Assembly (NCBI GenBank): GCA_904420445.1
Contig: CAJFVJ010000003.1
Location: forward strand, 62,001-126,000
Direction of reading: 5' to 3'
From: Candidatus Adamsella avium
GTDB lineage: Bacteria > Cyanobacteriota > Vampirovibrionia > Gastranaerophilales > CAJFVJ01
Length of the DNA stretch: 64,000 bases
Position 1 is the first letter of the stretch. The number at the start of each line of letters is the position of its first letter. This document shows positions 38,740 to 49,016 of this stretch, one piece after another. The position numbers and the translations under genes are program-made. Below the pieces are notes generated by a model. That model worked only from the letters and a program-made list of their open reading frames with translations, did no database searches and was not told the DNA's origin.

Positions 38740-41700
38740 TTGGACACAAAAGAGTACTTAAGAATGATTATTGAGGCAATAAACTTAAACGGGATTTCTG
38801 CAAAAAAATCTCAGAAAAAATTTGATTCAAAAAAATCTGCTGATGCAGATTTAACAAATAATTATAATTATTTGCAAAATTCAAAACAAAAAGTTGATGC
38901 GCTATCAGCATCAAACTACTTTGATATAAATTTCAAAGGGGTAGAAGAAAACAGACGATTTCGCTCAATGAAAAAAGATTTTGCTCCAAAAACCGAGAAA
39001 ATTCTTGTATATGCTACTCGTATTGCAAAAAGGTTAAACTCTCCTGTTGTTACTCAAGATCATATGTATCTGGCGATTCTGGTTGATTTGGATAAATATA
39101 TTGATGAGTTGAACAACGGTGCAAAATATGAAGAAACTTTTTCAAATGTAGGCTCTGTTCCTGTTTTGGAAGAATACCTCGCTCAGGATTACTTCAAAGA
39201 AAAAGAAGGAAGAGCAAAAATACAACCTGTAATAAAAGATGAAATCAACAATGTCAAAAAATCTATAACACAACAAGCTCAAAATAATCCAAGAGTCAGA
39301 AGATTTGGCACTCCGCCACTGTCGCCTTCTTTGATAAATGATATTTATTTCTTAAACAAAAAACTTGATGCAACTGCTCCATCTCAATCTTCTACCTCAC
39401 TGATTGATGATTCTGTACTTCTTGCCTCTCTGATTGCTTCTGACAGCAAGTCTACCCGTTCAAAAGCGCTTTCTTTTGTGAACAGACTGCAAGAGGCTGC
39501 GATGATTGATGAAGCTCCTCAAAAAGAAAAAATACATCTGCATTTTTATGATGAAAAAGCTGATAACCTCTGGAGAAACTTTGATCTCGGACGCAATATG
39601 TTTGTTCTGTTTGATAAAGATAACGAAAACGCTCCGAAATATCTTCTTCGCAGCTTTGCAAACCTCATAAACAAACCCGGGCAAACATACAAAAATTTGA
39701 ATAAAGATAATGTTGATATAACGTTCTTCAATGATAAAGCTACTTTTGAACTCATAACAAAAAAATATGAGGATGCCAAAAAAGATAAAGATAAAAAACA
39801 TATTTTTGTTCTTGATTGGGCGACGGCAGGGGCTTCTTCATCGACATTAAGAGGAATGGAAGGACGGATATTATTTACTCTTGAAGATTTGAAACTGCTT
39901 GAAAATAAAGATAAAGAGTCAAATGTTCAGTTTTTGGTTCTCTCAAACAAAGATTTTTATTATGGAACAAATCAGAATGCTCTCATAAAAAATGCCGTAG
40001 ATGACTATGGCGAGCTATCATTGCCGATTATGAACGCAGAAGATACAAAAAAAGTGCTGATAGAAAGTCCTGAGTTTATTGATAAAGCAGTGAAGAAACA
40101 AGTTTCAGAGGATGCAATCACTTTTGCGGTTGAGTTATCTAGCGCAGATGACGGTATATATCCTGAGAAAACACTTAAGCTTCTGAAAAATGTTGCATCA
40201 TATTTCGTTGAAAAAGACGAAATAACCTCAGAAGATATTGCTACTTATATCGATGAAACAAAACATCTCTCAAAAACAACCGACTCTGATGAACCGTTCA
40301 AAGTTGTGTTTAATACAGGCAAAACGCTTGATGATATAGTAGGTTCTCCTATGACAAAAGCGGAGGCTGAGAGTATTGTCAATCAGATTAAAAACAAAAG
40401 AATCGGGACAAAAGGGATGACTTTCTTCCTCGATACCGGTTCGTCTTATGGCGGTGGAAGACGTCATACTGCCGAAGCCATAGCAGGCGAAGCTGGTATT
40501 CCTATGATAACAATTAATGCCCGTGATTTTGCGATGAAAGATATCGATGCCATGTCCCAAAATGCAGGACTCTCTGAGATAAAAATCAGAAAGATTATTA
40601 ACAGTGCAAGAACACAGGCTGAGGCAAACCCGAATAAAACAGCGATGATTTTTATCGAACACTTTGATAACTTCGCATCAAATCCGCTTTATGGAATTTC
40701 TTCAATTTATGAACAAAAGGCTTTTTCTCAGCTCTTAGAAGAGATGGAAAATATCAGAAAAAATGAAGATTTGAACATTATTGTCGTCGGATCTACAGAT
40801 ATGCCTGAACTTCTCGATGAAGACATTATGAAACCGCATAAATTTCTCGATCAGGTAATCATATATTCTCCTCGTGATGTCAAAGACAGAGAGGATATTA
40901 TAAAATATTATGCCGATAAAAATAATCTCAAAATAGCAGGTGATACCGAGGAAGAAAAAAATTCTATAATAAAATCAGCAGCCGAAACAACAAGCGGTTT
41001 TACTGTTGTTGATATTTTATATATGCTCGATAAAGCAGATATAATCGCCAAAGAACGGGGTCATGACGCTATTGATAAATCTGATTTTACGGAAGCTTTC
41101 TTGCAGACAACATCAGGCAGGGTTTCATCGGTTAAAGATTCTGCTCACAGGAAAGAACTTGTGACAAAACATGAAGGCGGTCATGCCCTGACGCTGCAGT
41201 TTATGTATGACCTCGCTAAAGAGCAGGAAAAACCATGGCATGTTCCTGATAAAGTGAACTTTATCACACTTGACCCGAGAGGCGACTACGGCGGAGCTAT
41301 GTATCATAAAAATTCAGAGAATGATGAATACAGCTTCGAAAAAGTCTTCAGTGATATAATTTGTGCCTTTGGCGGGCATTCTGCGGAGAAAACATTCTTC
41401 AATATGGACGGAAGCTGGGGAATTACAGGTGATATGCAGAGTGCAACAAATACTGCAAAAATGGCCGTTCAATATATGGGATTAGGTCCCAATACAGGGA
41501 GAATATCCATCTATCCTGCAAGAAACGGGAATCTTGATATATCAGAGAAGATGAGAGATAAAATTGACTCTGATGTTGATGTTTTCTTGAAGAATGCAAA
41601 TGCTGTTTCCGATATGATTGTCAATACTTATGATGGTTTTTTGGAAGAATTCGGACAGAAATATAAAGATAGAGTAGGAACAGGCGATTGCATAATTACT

Positions 41701-41919
41701 GCAGATGAATTCCAGAAAGAACTCTACGATTGGGTAGAAAAACAGCCTGAGTCAAAGAAAAAAGAAATAGAAAAACTAAAACAAGATGTTTTGATGGTCA
41801 TTGATAAAACCAAAAAAGGTATCGTGATTGATAAAGATACTATCAGCGAAGAAAAGAAACACTACGCTCAAAATGAACATCCTCCGGTAAAGGGCGGTCT
41901 TCCTCCCGTTGATGAATAA
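38740..41919 (+). CDS. Soluble FtsH-like (M41) metalloprotease with Clp_N-like N-terminus and degenerate AAA domains
   Basis: TKHEGGHAL protease motif and GHSAEKTFFN...ITGDMQSATNTAKM M41 region; FtsH-like AAA recognisable but lacking Walker A, Walker B acid pair and Arg fingers; N-terminal INFKG tag and no TM helix. The start at 38740 is TTG, with an alternative ATG at 38764. Confidence 0.82.
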   Translation: MDTKEYLRMIIEAINLNGISAKKSQKKFDSKKSADADLTNNYNYLQNSKQKVDALSASNYFDINFKGVEENRRFRSMKKDFAPKTEKILVYATRIAKRLNSPVVTQDHMYLAILVDLDKYIDELNNGAKYEETFSNVGSVPVLEEYLAQDYFKEKEGRAKIQPVIKDEINNVKKSITQQAQNNPRVRRFGTPPLSPSLINDIYFLNKKLDATAPSQSSTSLIDDSVLLASLIASDSKSTRSKALSFVNRLQEAAMIDEAPQKEKIHLHFYDEKADNLWRNFDLGRNMFVLFDKDNENAPKYLLRSFANLINKPGQTYKNLNKDNVDITFFNDKATFELITKKYEDAKKDKDKKHIFVLDWATAGASSSTLRGMEGRILFTLEDLKLLENKDKESNVQFLVLSNKDFYYGTNQNALIKNAVDDYGELSLPIMNAEDTKKVLIESPEFIDKAVKKQVSEDAITFAVELSSADDGIYPEKTLKLLKNVASYFVEKDEITSEDIATYIDETKHLSKTTDSDEPFKVVFNTGKTLDDIVGSPMTKAEAESIVNQIKNKRIGTKGMTFFLDTGSSYGGGRRHTAEAIAGEAGIPMITINARDFAMKDIDAMSQNAGLSEIKIRKIINSARTQAEANPNKTAMIFIEHFDNFASNPLYGISSIYEQKAFSQLLEEMENIRKNEDLNIIVVGSTDMPELLDEDIMKPHKFLDQVIIYSPRDVKDREDIIKYYADKNNLKIAGDTEEEKNSIIKSAAETTSGFTVVDILYMLDKADIIAKERGHDAIDKSDFTEAFLQTTSGRVSSVKDSAHRKELVTKHEGGHALTLQFMYDLAKEQEKPWHVPDKVNFITLDPRGDYGGAMYHKNSENDEYSFEKVFSDIICAFGGHSAEKTFFNMDGSWGITGDMQSATNTAKMAVQYMGLGPNTGRISIYPARNGNLDISEKMRDKIDSDVDVFLKNANAVSDMIVNTYDGFLEEFGQKYKDRVGTGDCIITADEFQKELYDWVEKQPESKKKEIEKLKQDVLMVIDKTKKGIVIDKDTISEEKKHYAQNEHPPVKGGLPPVDE

Positions 41920-41945
41920 AAAATATAAAAAAATATAAATTTTTG

Positions 41946-41981
41946 AAACAAACAGGCAATTTTTTATGCCTGTTTGTTTTT
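41946..41981 (+). terminator. Rho-independent terminator after the FtsH-like gene
   Basis: AAACAAACAGGCA-attttttta-TGCCTGTTTGTTTTT. Confidence 0.85.
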
Positions 41982-42023
41982 ATATAAATATAAGGGTTAT
42001 AGTGAAAGGTTAACTTCAAGGTT

Positions 42024-42410
42024 ATGAGCAACGGAGTGAAAAATACGAGGTATGCTCAGGCAATTAACGTAAATCCTATGTCGTTATATACGCCTGACAG
42101 TATATTCAGAGCAAATCTTATGACACCTGTTTACGGTGATATGTATATTCCATCACGTCCTCTTGATAATCGGACGCTTGATAAATACGAATCACCCGAC
42201 CCATCATCTCCTATGTGGACGACAAACAAACAAATAGGACTTGCTGCAGGTGTTGCATACGGTATTATCGGTGTTCTGACCAGAGGCAAGAGTATAAAGG
42301 CAACAGGCAGGTTGCTTATGAATATAGGCAATAAAATATTCGGAGGTATTAACAGGTTTAGAACTTCAATAGCGAACTATATTATAGACAATAATTATTA
42401 TAAGCGATAA
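42024..42410 (+). CDS. Unknown small protein with one hydrophobic segment
   Basis: 128 aa; hydrophobic QIGLAAGVAYGIIGVLTRG; ends IANYIIDNNYYKR. Confidence 0.65.
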   Translation: MSNGVKNTRYAQAINVNPMSLYTPDSIFRANLMTPVYGDMYIPSRPLDNRTLDKYESPDPSSPMWTTNKQIGLAAGVAYGIIGVLTRGKSIKATGRLLMNIGNKIFGGINRFRTSIANYIIDNNYYKR

Positions 42411-42453
42411 TTTTTGTCAAAAACCACAGCGGTTTTTTTATAAATAAAAAAAT

Positions 42454-42485
42454 AAAAACTGAAGAAAAGCTCTTCAGTTTTTATT
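42454..42485. terminator. Hairpin terminator between convergent genes
   Basis: AAAAACTGAAGA-aaagc-TCTTCAGTTTTTA. Confidence 0.8.
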
Positions 42486-42502
42486 TTATGAAACAGTGTT
42501 TG

Positions 42503-43963
42503 TTATTTTTCTTTTATATGCAGCTCGATAGTCATCGGATTGTGAGAAGATATTTGTTTTGCGAATGCTGTTGAGAACATATCGAGCGTTTTGGGATTAT
42601 AAGGATATAAAACTTCATCTGGTTTTACGAAAAACCAGTCTAGTTTGTATTCTTCATATCCTATCAGAGCTTTTTTCGAGTAAGTCGGAACAAATCCCTT
42701 CAGCCCTCTTTCGTTTGTTGTTCCGAGGTAATTATCATAACTTGCATTATCTCCGATAGTTCGTTCACGTTTGAATTCAAAAATTTCTTTATCATCAAAT
42801 CTGAAATCCTGAAATAAATCAAATGTGGCTTTTTCTTTGTTGTTTGCAAAAATCGGCACGCTCGGGCTTGTCGGGTCGTTTTTAACTCTTGAAGAGTTGA
42901 ATATTCCTGTTGCTGATGAGATTATGCTTCCGTTTTGTACAAATTTTGCTGATATATTCTTAATCATATTCTGTCCGTCGAAATTTTTTCTGAAAAATCT
43001 CTTCGGGTCATTAGGCGATGTATCCTGATTGTTTGTGTTGAGGTTTGCGCCGATTACGACAGGATTTGAAATGTCTTTAATTCTTGAAAGAAAGTATTGT
43101 ACCTGAATGGCTCTGTTTTTTGGTTTTGTTCTGTCTTCTGTTTCGATTGCTATCAAGGTTGTTTTTACATCGCCTGGCAGAGTTACATCAGCAAGAAGAG
43201 CTATTCTTCCGCCTATTTTTACATCCGTAGGTTCAGGTTTGACGGGAAGATTTTTCTCTTTCATTGATGCCATATCTTTTGCGTATTCTTTTTCATCATC
43301 ATACCAGTTGTAAGCATCAGGAAGTCTGATAATTCTTACATTAGACAGAGGGTATTTTGAGAGGATGGCATGACCTGAGAGTCCTCTGTATTGGGATTTG
43401 TTTATCTCTTTGTTGTATTTCCCTTCATAATCAGGCTGAACGCCGAGAGTGTAAGGGTCTGTTCCTATAAAATCCACTCCGAAGGCGTAGTTATATCCGA
43501 GAGCATGAGCGAGTTCATAGGCAACATTTTTGTATCCGCTTTCAGGTCTTCCCCAGTCAACATCCGTAAGAAATATTATATCAGGTCTTTGCAGACTTTT
43601 TATTTGAGTTTGCAGGGCGATTTTTTTCTCTCTGTCTTTCAGAATTTTTTCATCTGCGAGTGATATAACTTTATCCCCGTTCAAAAATAATGCCGATATC
43701 TGATGCAGCTGCGCACCGCCTTCGAGGTTCCAGTTTATGACCTTCATTGTATGGGGAAGAACATCTTCTGACCCAAAGGAGTTATCAACAACAGGTGTAT
43801 TCAGGATGGTGTCTATTTTATTCTGAATTTCCGGTGTTGTTGTCTTTGACTTTGACAGGCTTACATACTCGTCAAATGACAGCCTTGGCAGTGCAAACGC
43901 TGATGAGGCTGCAAGGAAGAAAATTCCTGCCGAGAGTATACCTGATAAGATTTTTTTATTCAT
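42503..43963 (-). CDS. Secreted endonuclease/exonuclease/phosphatase (EEP)-like protein
   Basis: Signal peptide; MKVINWNLEGG, RPDIIFLTDVDWG, GLSGHAILSKYPLSNVRIIRLP, NPVVIGANLNT. Confidence 0.75.
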   Translation of the reverse strand: MNKKILSGILSAGIFFLAASSAFALPRLSFDEYVSLSKSKTTTPEIQNKIDTILNTPVVDNSFGSEDVLPHTMKVINWNLEGGAQLHQISALFLNGDKVISLADEKILKDREKKIALQTQIKSLQRPDIIFLTDVDWGRPESGYKNVAYELAHALGYNYAFGVDFIGTDPYTLGVQPDYEGKYNKEINKSQYRGLSGHAILSKYPLSNVRIIRLPDAYNWYDDEKEYAKDMASMKEKNLPVKPEPTDVKIGGRIALLADVTLPGDVKTTLIAIETEDRTKPKNRAIQVQYFLSRIKDISNPVVIGANLNTNNQDTSPNDPKRFFRKNFDGQNMIKNISAKFVQNGSIISSATGIFNSSRVKNDPTSPSVPIFANNKEKATFDLFQDFRFDDKEIFEFKRERTIGDNASYDNYLGTTNERGLKGFVPTYSKKALIGYEEYKLDWFFVKPDEVLYPYNPKTLDMFSTAFAKQISSHNPMTIELHIKEK

Positions 43964-43987
43964 AAAAATATACCTCTTCTATCTCTT

Positions 43988-45709
43988 TCATACATTGAAT
44001 AATTCGGTTACTTCAAATTTATTTGCGTCAATAAGTCCTTTATCAGTGATTTTTAGCTCGGGAATTACCGACAGTGATAAAAATGCCATACTCATAAACG
44101 GGTCGTTGATTGTGCAACCGATTTCTTTTGCCGCTATATTCAGCTCATTGACTTTTTTAATAACCTCTTCAAGTGGCTTATCAGACATGAGTCCCGCTAT
44201 CGGAAGAGGAAGATGGGCAAGAGTTTTGCAGTTATTGACAACGATTTTTCCTCCCTGCGATTTCACGAGTTCTTTTGCAGCATAGTACATATCTTCGTCA
44301 TTTGTTCCGATTACAATCATATTGTGCGAGTCATGAGCGACTGTTGAGGCAATTGCTCCTTGTTGGAGTCCAAAACCTTTTACAAATCCGAGTCCGATGT
44401 TGCCGCTTGCTCTATGACGCTCTATGACTGCTATTTTCAAAACATCATCAGCAATATTTGATTGAGCAAGGTTGTTATCATCAATTTTTATGTGCTCGAC
44501 AGACATCTTTGTAATCAGCTGATGAGGAAGCACGTTGATTGTTTTGACCGAATTTGATTTTGCTTCTATCTCAAAAGCATTTTTATCAAGATTGACGTTT
44601 ACAGACCCTCTGACAGATGGGATATGAACATAATCAAGGTTTTGAATTAATTTGCCGTCTTTAGCTACGAGTTTTCCTTCTTTGAATACCATCGACGGTT
44701 TGAAGTCTTTTAGATTCGGCAAAACCACCATATCAGCTTTATACCCTGGAGCAATTGCTCCGAGGTTTGCTATTTTGAAATATTCTGCCGTGTTGATTGT
44801 TGCCATCTGTATTGCGCTGATTGGGTCAACACCTGCCTCAACTGAGTGTTTTATCATACTGTTTATGTGTTCAAAGAGGTCAGCGGGGTGTCTGTCATCA
44901 GTTACAAACATGCATTTTCTTGTGTTTCTGTCTTTCAAGACGGGAATTAGGGCATCGAGGTCTTTTGCAACTGTTCCTTCTCTGACCATAAGATACATCC
45001 CGAGGCGCATTTTTTCCATTGCTTCTTTAGGGGTTGTGCATTCATGGTCTGATGTCACGCCTGCACCGACATAAGCGCAAAGGTTTTTCCCGCTTAGCCC
45101 CGGGGCATGTCCGTCAATTCGTTTGCCTTTTTCAAGCCCGAGTTTAATTTTGCTCAACACGCTGTTATCACAGCTAACGACTCCGGGGAAATTCATCATC
45201 TCTGCAATCCCTAAAACCCACGGGCGGTCAATCAGAAGAGCCAAATCATAGCTGTTAAGGTCTACGCCTGATGTTTCGAGGTCTGTAGCAGGAACGCATG
45301 ATGGTAGCATCATATAGACATCAAGCGGTAAATCATAGGTTGATTCCCTCATAAAGCTTATACCCTGCAAGCCGAGGACGTTTGATATCTCATGCGGGTC
45401 AGCGATTACCGTTGTTGTTCCTGATGGTAGTACTGCTCTTGTGAATTCCGTCGGCAGCATCATGGAGCTTTCGAGGTGGACATGTCCGTCGATAAATGAT
45501 GGTGAGAGATAAGCTCCGTTGATATCAATTTCTTCTTTGCCGTGGTAGTTTTCGCCTATACCTGCAATTCTGCCGTTTACGACAGCAACATCGCCATGGT
45601 AAACTTCTTCAGAGAAGACATTGATTATGTTCGCATTTTTTATAACCAAATCAGCAGGAATTTCTCCTGTTGCGACTTTTATTGTTGTATCGAGATTCAT
45701 ATGCTGCAC
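43988..45709 (-). CDS. ade: Adenine deaminase
   Basis: PSFIDGHVHLESSMMLPTEFTRAVLPSGTTTVIADPHEI, DGHAPGLSGKNL, ASTVAHDSHNMIVIGTND. Confidence 0.95.
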   Translation of the reverse strand: MQHMNLDTTIKVATGEIPADLVIKNANIINVFSEEVYHGDVAVVNGRIAGIGENYHGKEEIDINGAYLSPSFIDGHVHLESSMMLPTEFTRAVLPSGTTTVIADPHEISNVLGLQGISFMRESTYDLPLDVYMMLPSCVPATDLETSGVDLNSYDLALLIDRPWVLGIAEMMNFPGVVSCDNSVLSKIKLGLEKGKRIDGHAPGLSGKNLCAYVGAGVTSDHECTTPKEAMEKMRLGMYLMVREGTVAKDLDALIPVLKDRNTRKCMFVTDDRHPADLFEHINSMIKHSVEAGVDPISAIQMATINTAEYFKIANLGAIAPGYKADMVVLPNLKDFKPSMVFKEGKLVAKDGKLIQNLDYVHIPSVRGSVNVNLDKNAFEIEAKSNSVKTINVLPHQLITKMSVEHIKIDDNNLAQSNIADDVLKIAVIERHRASGNIGLGFVKGFGLQQGAIASTVAHDSHNMIVIGTNDEDMYYAAKELVKSQGGKIVVNNCKTLAHLPLPIAGLMSDKPLEEVIKKVNELNIAAKEIGCTINDPFMSMAFLSLSVIPELKITDKGLIDANKFEVTELFNV

Positions 45710-45819
45710 TTTATAACGCTGATAATTTCATATTATATCATATGAGCGTCAAATATTTTTTATATGTAAATAATCGGGTGTCTGGTATAATAGCAGTGAT
45801 ATTTTTGAGGTTTTGCAAT

Positions 45820-47121
45820 ATGATTTCAAAGTTTTTCGGGCTTAAGAATTTGGGAACCGACATCAAAACAGAGCTTGTCGGGGGATTTACCTCTTTTATT
45901 ACGATGGCATATATGCTTATCATAAATTCCAAAATTCTTGAGATGGCCGGGATGCCATTTGAGGCGTCTATGGCGGCTGTAATTTACACTACATTCATCG
46001 GGTGTATGATTATGGGGTTTTATGCAAACAGACCTTTTGCCGTGGCTCCTCTCGTCGGTGAGTGCGCTTTTTTTGCATACACTGTTGTCATTCTGATGGG
46101 CTTCAGCTGGCAGGTGGTGCTTGGGGCTGTTTTCTTAAGCGGGGTTGTATTCTTATTGCTTACAGCTTTGAATATCCGTCCCTGGCTTGTGAACTCGATG
46201 CCAGAGAGTTTGAAGATGTCTTTTGGCGCCGGGCTGGGAATTTTTCTTGCACTGCTCGGGCTGTTGAAATCAGGTATTGTAGAAGCAGGTAATCATGAAA
46301 TCCCCGTGCATATCGGAAACTGGCAGGAACCAAAGGTTATGCTTGCTGTGTTCGGTGTTGTTTTGATAGTTGTACTGCTTGCAAAAAAAGTAAAGGCGGC
46401 TCTGCTTTGTGGGATAGTTGTTTTGACGATTATTTCTTTTCTCTTCGGGCTCAGCGAGATACCTGAGTCTTTTATATCAGCTCCTCCTGATATAAGACCC
46501 GTCCTCGGGAAGCTTGATATAGCCGGGGCTCTTGATTTGAAATTCCTTCCCGTGTTGTTTGTAATTTTTGTTGTTTTTTATGTTGATACAATGGGAACGT
46601 TGATAGGTGTGTCTTATAAAGCGGGATTTCTTGATGAAAAGGGAAATCTCCCCGAGATTAAGAAGCCTATGTTTGCCGATTCTTTGACTACCGTTCTTGC
46701 GTCGATTCTTGGAACTACAACAAGCGGGGTTTTTCTTGAGTCTGCTACAGGTGTGCAAACAGGTGCCCGTTCCGGTTTAAGCACCGTATTTGTCGGGATT
46801 TTATTTTTGCTCGGGTTGTTTTTTGCGCCTTTGTTCACATCAATCCCGCCCGAGGCGTATGCTCCGGCATTGATTGTTGTCGGGCTTCTAATGATAAGCG
46901 GGATATCACGTGTTGATTTTTCTGACCCGACAGAGTATATTCCCTCATGTCTTGCGATTGTGTTGATGGTGTTTACTTACAACGCAGGCATCGGGATGGC
47001 GGCGGGGTTTGTAGCTTATCCTTTGATGAAATTGTTCTCAGGACAGAGAGAAAAAACAAATCCCGCAAACTGGATTTTGTGTGTTATATCAATAATATTT
47101 TTTGTGTTATACCCCTACTAA
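45820..47121 (+). CDS. AzgA-like NCS2 purine permease
   Basis: ELVGGFTSFITMAYMLIINSKILE, AVAPLVGECAFFAYTVV, LGTTTSGVFLESATGVQTGARSGLST; internal ATG start chosen. Confidence 0.9.
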   Translation: MISKFFGLKNLGTDIKTELVGGFTSFITMAYMLIINSKILEMAGMPFEASMAAVIYTTFIGCMIMGFYANRPFAVAPLVGECAFFAYTVVILMGFSWQVVLGAVFLSGVVFLLLTALNIRPWLVNSMPESLKMSFGAGLGIFLALLGLLKSGIVEAGNHEIPVHIGNWQEPKVMLAVFGVVLIVVLLAKKVKAALLCGIVVLTIISFLFGLSEIPESFISAPPDIRPVLGKLDIAGALDLKFLPVLFVIFVVFYVDTMGTLIGVSYKAGFLDEKGNLPEIKKPMFADSLTTVLASILGTTTSGVFLESATGVQTGARSGLSTVFVGILFLLGLFFAPLFTSIPPEAYAPALIVVGLLMISGISRVDFSDPTEYIPSCLAIVLMVFTYNAGIGMAAGFVAYPLMKLFSGQREKTNPANWILCVISIIFFVLYPY

Positions 47122-47136
47122 TGAGAGTTTCATAAG

Positions 47137-48960
47137 ATGAAAAACAAAAAAAAGACAATAGAGCTTTTAGCTCCCGCAAAGGATAAAAAGACAGCTTTTG
47201 CAGCAATTGACTGCGGTGCTGATGCTGTTTATATCGGTTCTCCAAAGTTCGGGGCAAGGGTAAACGCTTCAAATTCTCTTGATGATATAAAAGAGGTTAT
47301 TGAATATGCTCACATGTTCAGGGTAAAGGTTTATGTGACAATCAATACAATTATGTCAGATGATGAGCTGAAAGAGGCAGTAGAGTTGATTTATCAACTT
47401 TATGATACCGGGGTTGATGCGCTCATTGTTCAGGATATGGGTTTGCTTGAGTGCAAGCTTCCGCCAATCAAGCTGTTTGCAAGCACGCAGTGCCATAACT
47501 CGACTCTCGAAAAGGTGAAGTTTCTTGAAAAAACAGGTTTTTCCCGTGTTATTCTTGCAAGAGAGCTGTCTTTAGATGAGATAAGAAAAATTGCAGATAA
47601 TACTGATGTTGAGATAGAAACTTTTATCCATGGTGCTTTGTGCGTGTCATACAGCGGGCAGTGTTATATGAGTTATGCAATAGGCGGCAGAAGTGCAAAC
47701 AGAGGCGAGTGTGCGCAGCCTTGCAGAAAAAAATATTCTCTTGTTGATTCTGAAGGGGTTGTTGTTGCAAAAGATAAGCATCTTTTGTGTTTGAGGGATT
47801 TGAATTTTTCCTCTGATATAAAAGATTTGATAGACGCAGGCGTCAGCTCTTTCAAGATAGAAGGGCGGTTGAAGGATGAAGATTATATAAAAAACGTGGT
47901 AGGTTTTTATCGCAGGAAAATTGATGAAGTCATAGCAAACACAGAATATGAAAGAAGCTCATCAGGGTATAGCGTTCCAGGGTTTGAACCTGATGTAAGC
48001 AAGACTTTTAACCGGGGATATTGTGAGTATTTTTTGCATGGAAGAAATAAAAACATCACGTCTTTTGACACTCCAAAGTCGAGGGGGGAATATGCAGGAA
48101 GGGTAAAAGAGGTTTTTGCGAAATATTTTCTCTTTGATGGGTGCGAGCTGAACAATGCTGACGGGATATGTTTTTTTGATGAGAGAGGAGAGCTAATAGG
48201 AACAAGTGTGAACAAAGCAGAGGGAAACAAAATTTTTCCGCAGTCGATGAACGGGCTAAGAAAGGGAGCCGAGGTTTTCAGAAATTATAATCATAAGTTT
48301 TCGAAGATGCTGGAAAGTGCAAAAGTTTTGAGAAAGATTGCGGCGTCAGTTCGTTTTGTTGAGAAGGCGCAATGCTATGAGCTTTCTGTTGTTGATGAAG
48401 ATGGTGTGAGAGTTGTTGTTGAGGCTGGCAAGAATTATGATAAGGCGATGAATCAAGAGCTTGCCAGGAATAATATAATCAAGTGCCTCAAAAAAGCCGG
48501 CGATAGCTGTTTTGACATCAAAGATGTGATGGTTGAGGTTGAAGTTTATCCTTTTATTCCTGTTTCAGAGTTGAACGAGCTGAGACGGGGGCTTCTCAAA
48601 AAACTCGAAGAAGAACGCCTTGCCACTTATGAAGTTGAAAAATCAGAAGGTGTTTCTATCAGCCCTTATTTTGAGAGGGAGTTGTTTTATGATGCGAATA
48701 TTATGAATGAGAAGGCAAAAGAGTTTTATGAGAAGCGGGGTGCGATATGCAGGGAGTATGCTCTTGAGAAAACAGGTGAGAGTGAGGGGAAGATTTTGAT
48801 GACAACGAAGCATTGTTTGAAGTTTTCTCTCGGGTTGTGTTCAAAGGAAGGTAAAAAACACAGATACAGGGAGCCTTTTTTTCTTGTTGATTCTCACGGC
48901 AAGAGATATAGGCTGCTCTTTGAGTGTAAAAGTTGTTGTATGAAAATACAAAACTGCTAG
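47137..48960 (+). CDS. Peptidase U32 family protein (tRNA/rRNA hydroxylation-type)
   Basis: ELLAPAKDKKTAFAAIDCGADAVYIG, FASTQCHNST, GALCVSYSGQCYMSYAIGGRSANRGECAQPCRKKY, FKIEGRLKDEDYI. Confidence 0.92.
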   Translation: MKNKKKTIELLAPAKDKKTAFAAIDCGADAVYIGSPKFGARVNASNSLDDIKEVIEYAHMFRVKVYVTINTIMSDDELKEAVELIYQLYDTGVDALIVQDMGLLECKLPPIKLFASTQCHNSTLEKVKFLEKTGFSRVILARELSLDEIRKIADNTDVEIETFIHGALCVSYSGQCYMSYAIGGRSANRGECAQPCRKKYSLVDSEGVVVAKDKHLLCLRDLNFSSDIKDLIDAGVSSFKIEGRLKDEDYIKNVVGFYRRKIDEVIANTEYERSSSGYSVPGFEPDVSKTFNRGYCEYFLHGRNKNITSFDTPKSRGEYAGRVKEVFAKYFLFDGCELNNADGICFFDERGELIGTSVNKAEGNKIFPQSMNGLRKGAEVFRNYNHKFSKMLESAKVLRKIAASVRFVEKAQCYELSVVDEDGVRVVVEAGKNYDKAMNQELARNNIIKCLKKAGDSCFDIKDVMVEVEVYPFIPVSELNELRRGLLKKLEEERLATYEVEKSEGVSISPYFERELFYDANIMNEKAKEFYEKRGAICREYALEKTGESEGKILMTTKHCLKFSLGLCSKEGKKHRYREPFFLVDSHGKRYRLLFECKSCCMKIQNC

Positions 48961-49016
48961 ACTATTCTGTTTGAGGACGTTATAATCAATATGAGTTCAG
49001 AGAGGAATGATTTTTT

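Noticed and set aside
44652-45074. 140-aa + ORF
   Set aside because: Antisense to adenine deaminase with no homologous-looking motif.
45710-45819. Possible purine riboswitch between ade and the permease
   Set aside because: No conserved loop/junction sequences of the purine riboswitch could be matched by eye; only promoter-like elements seen.
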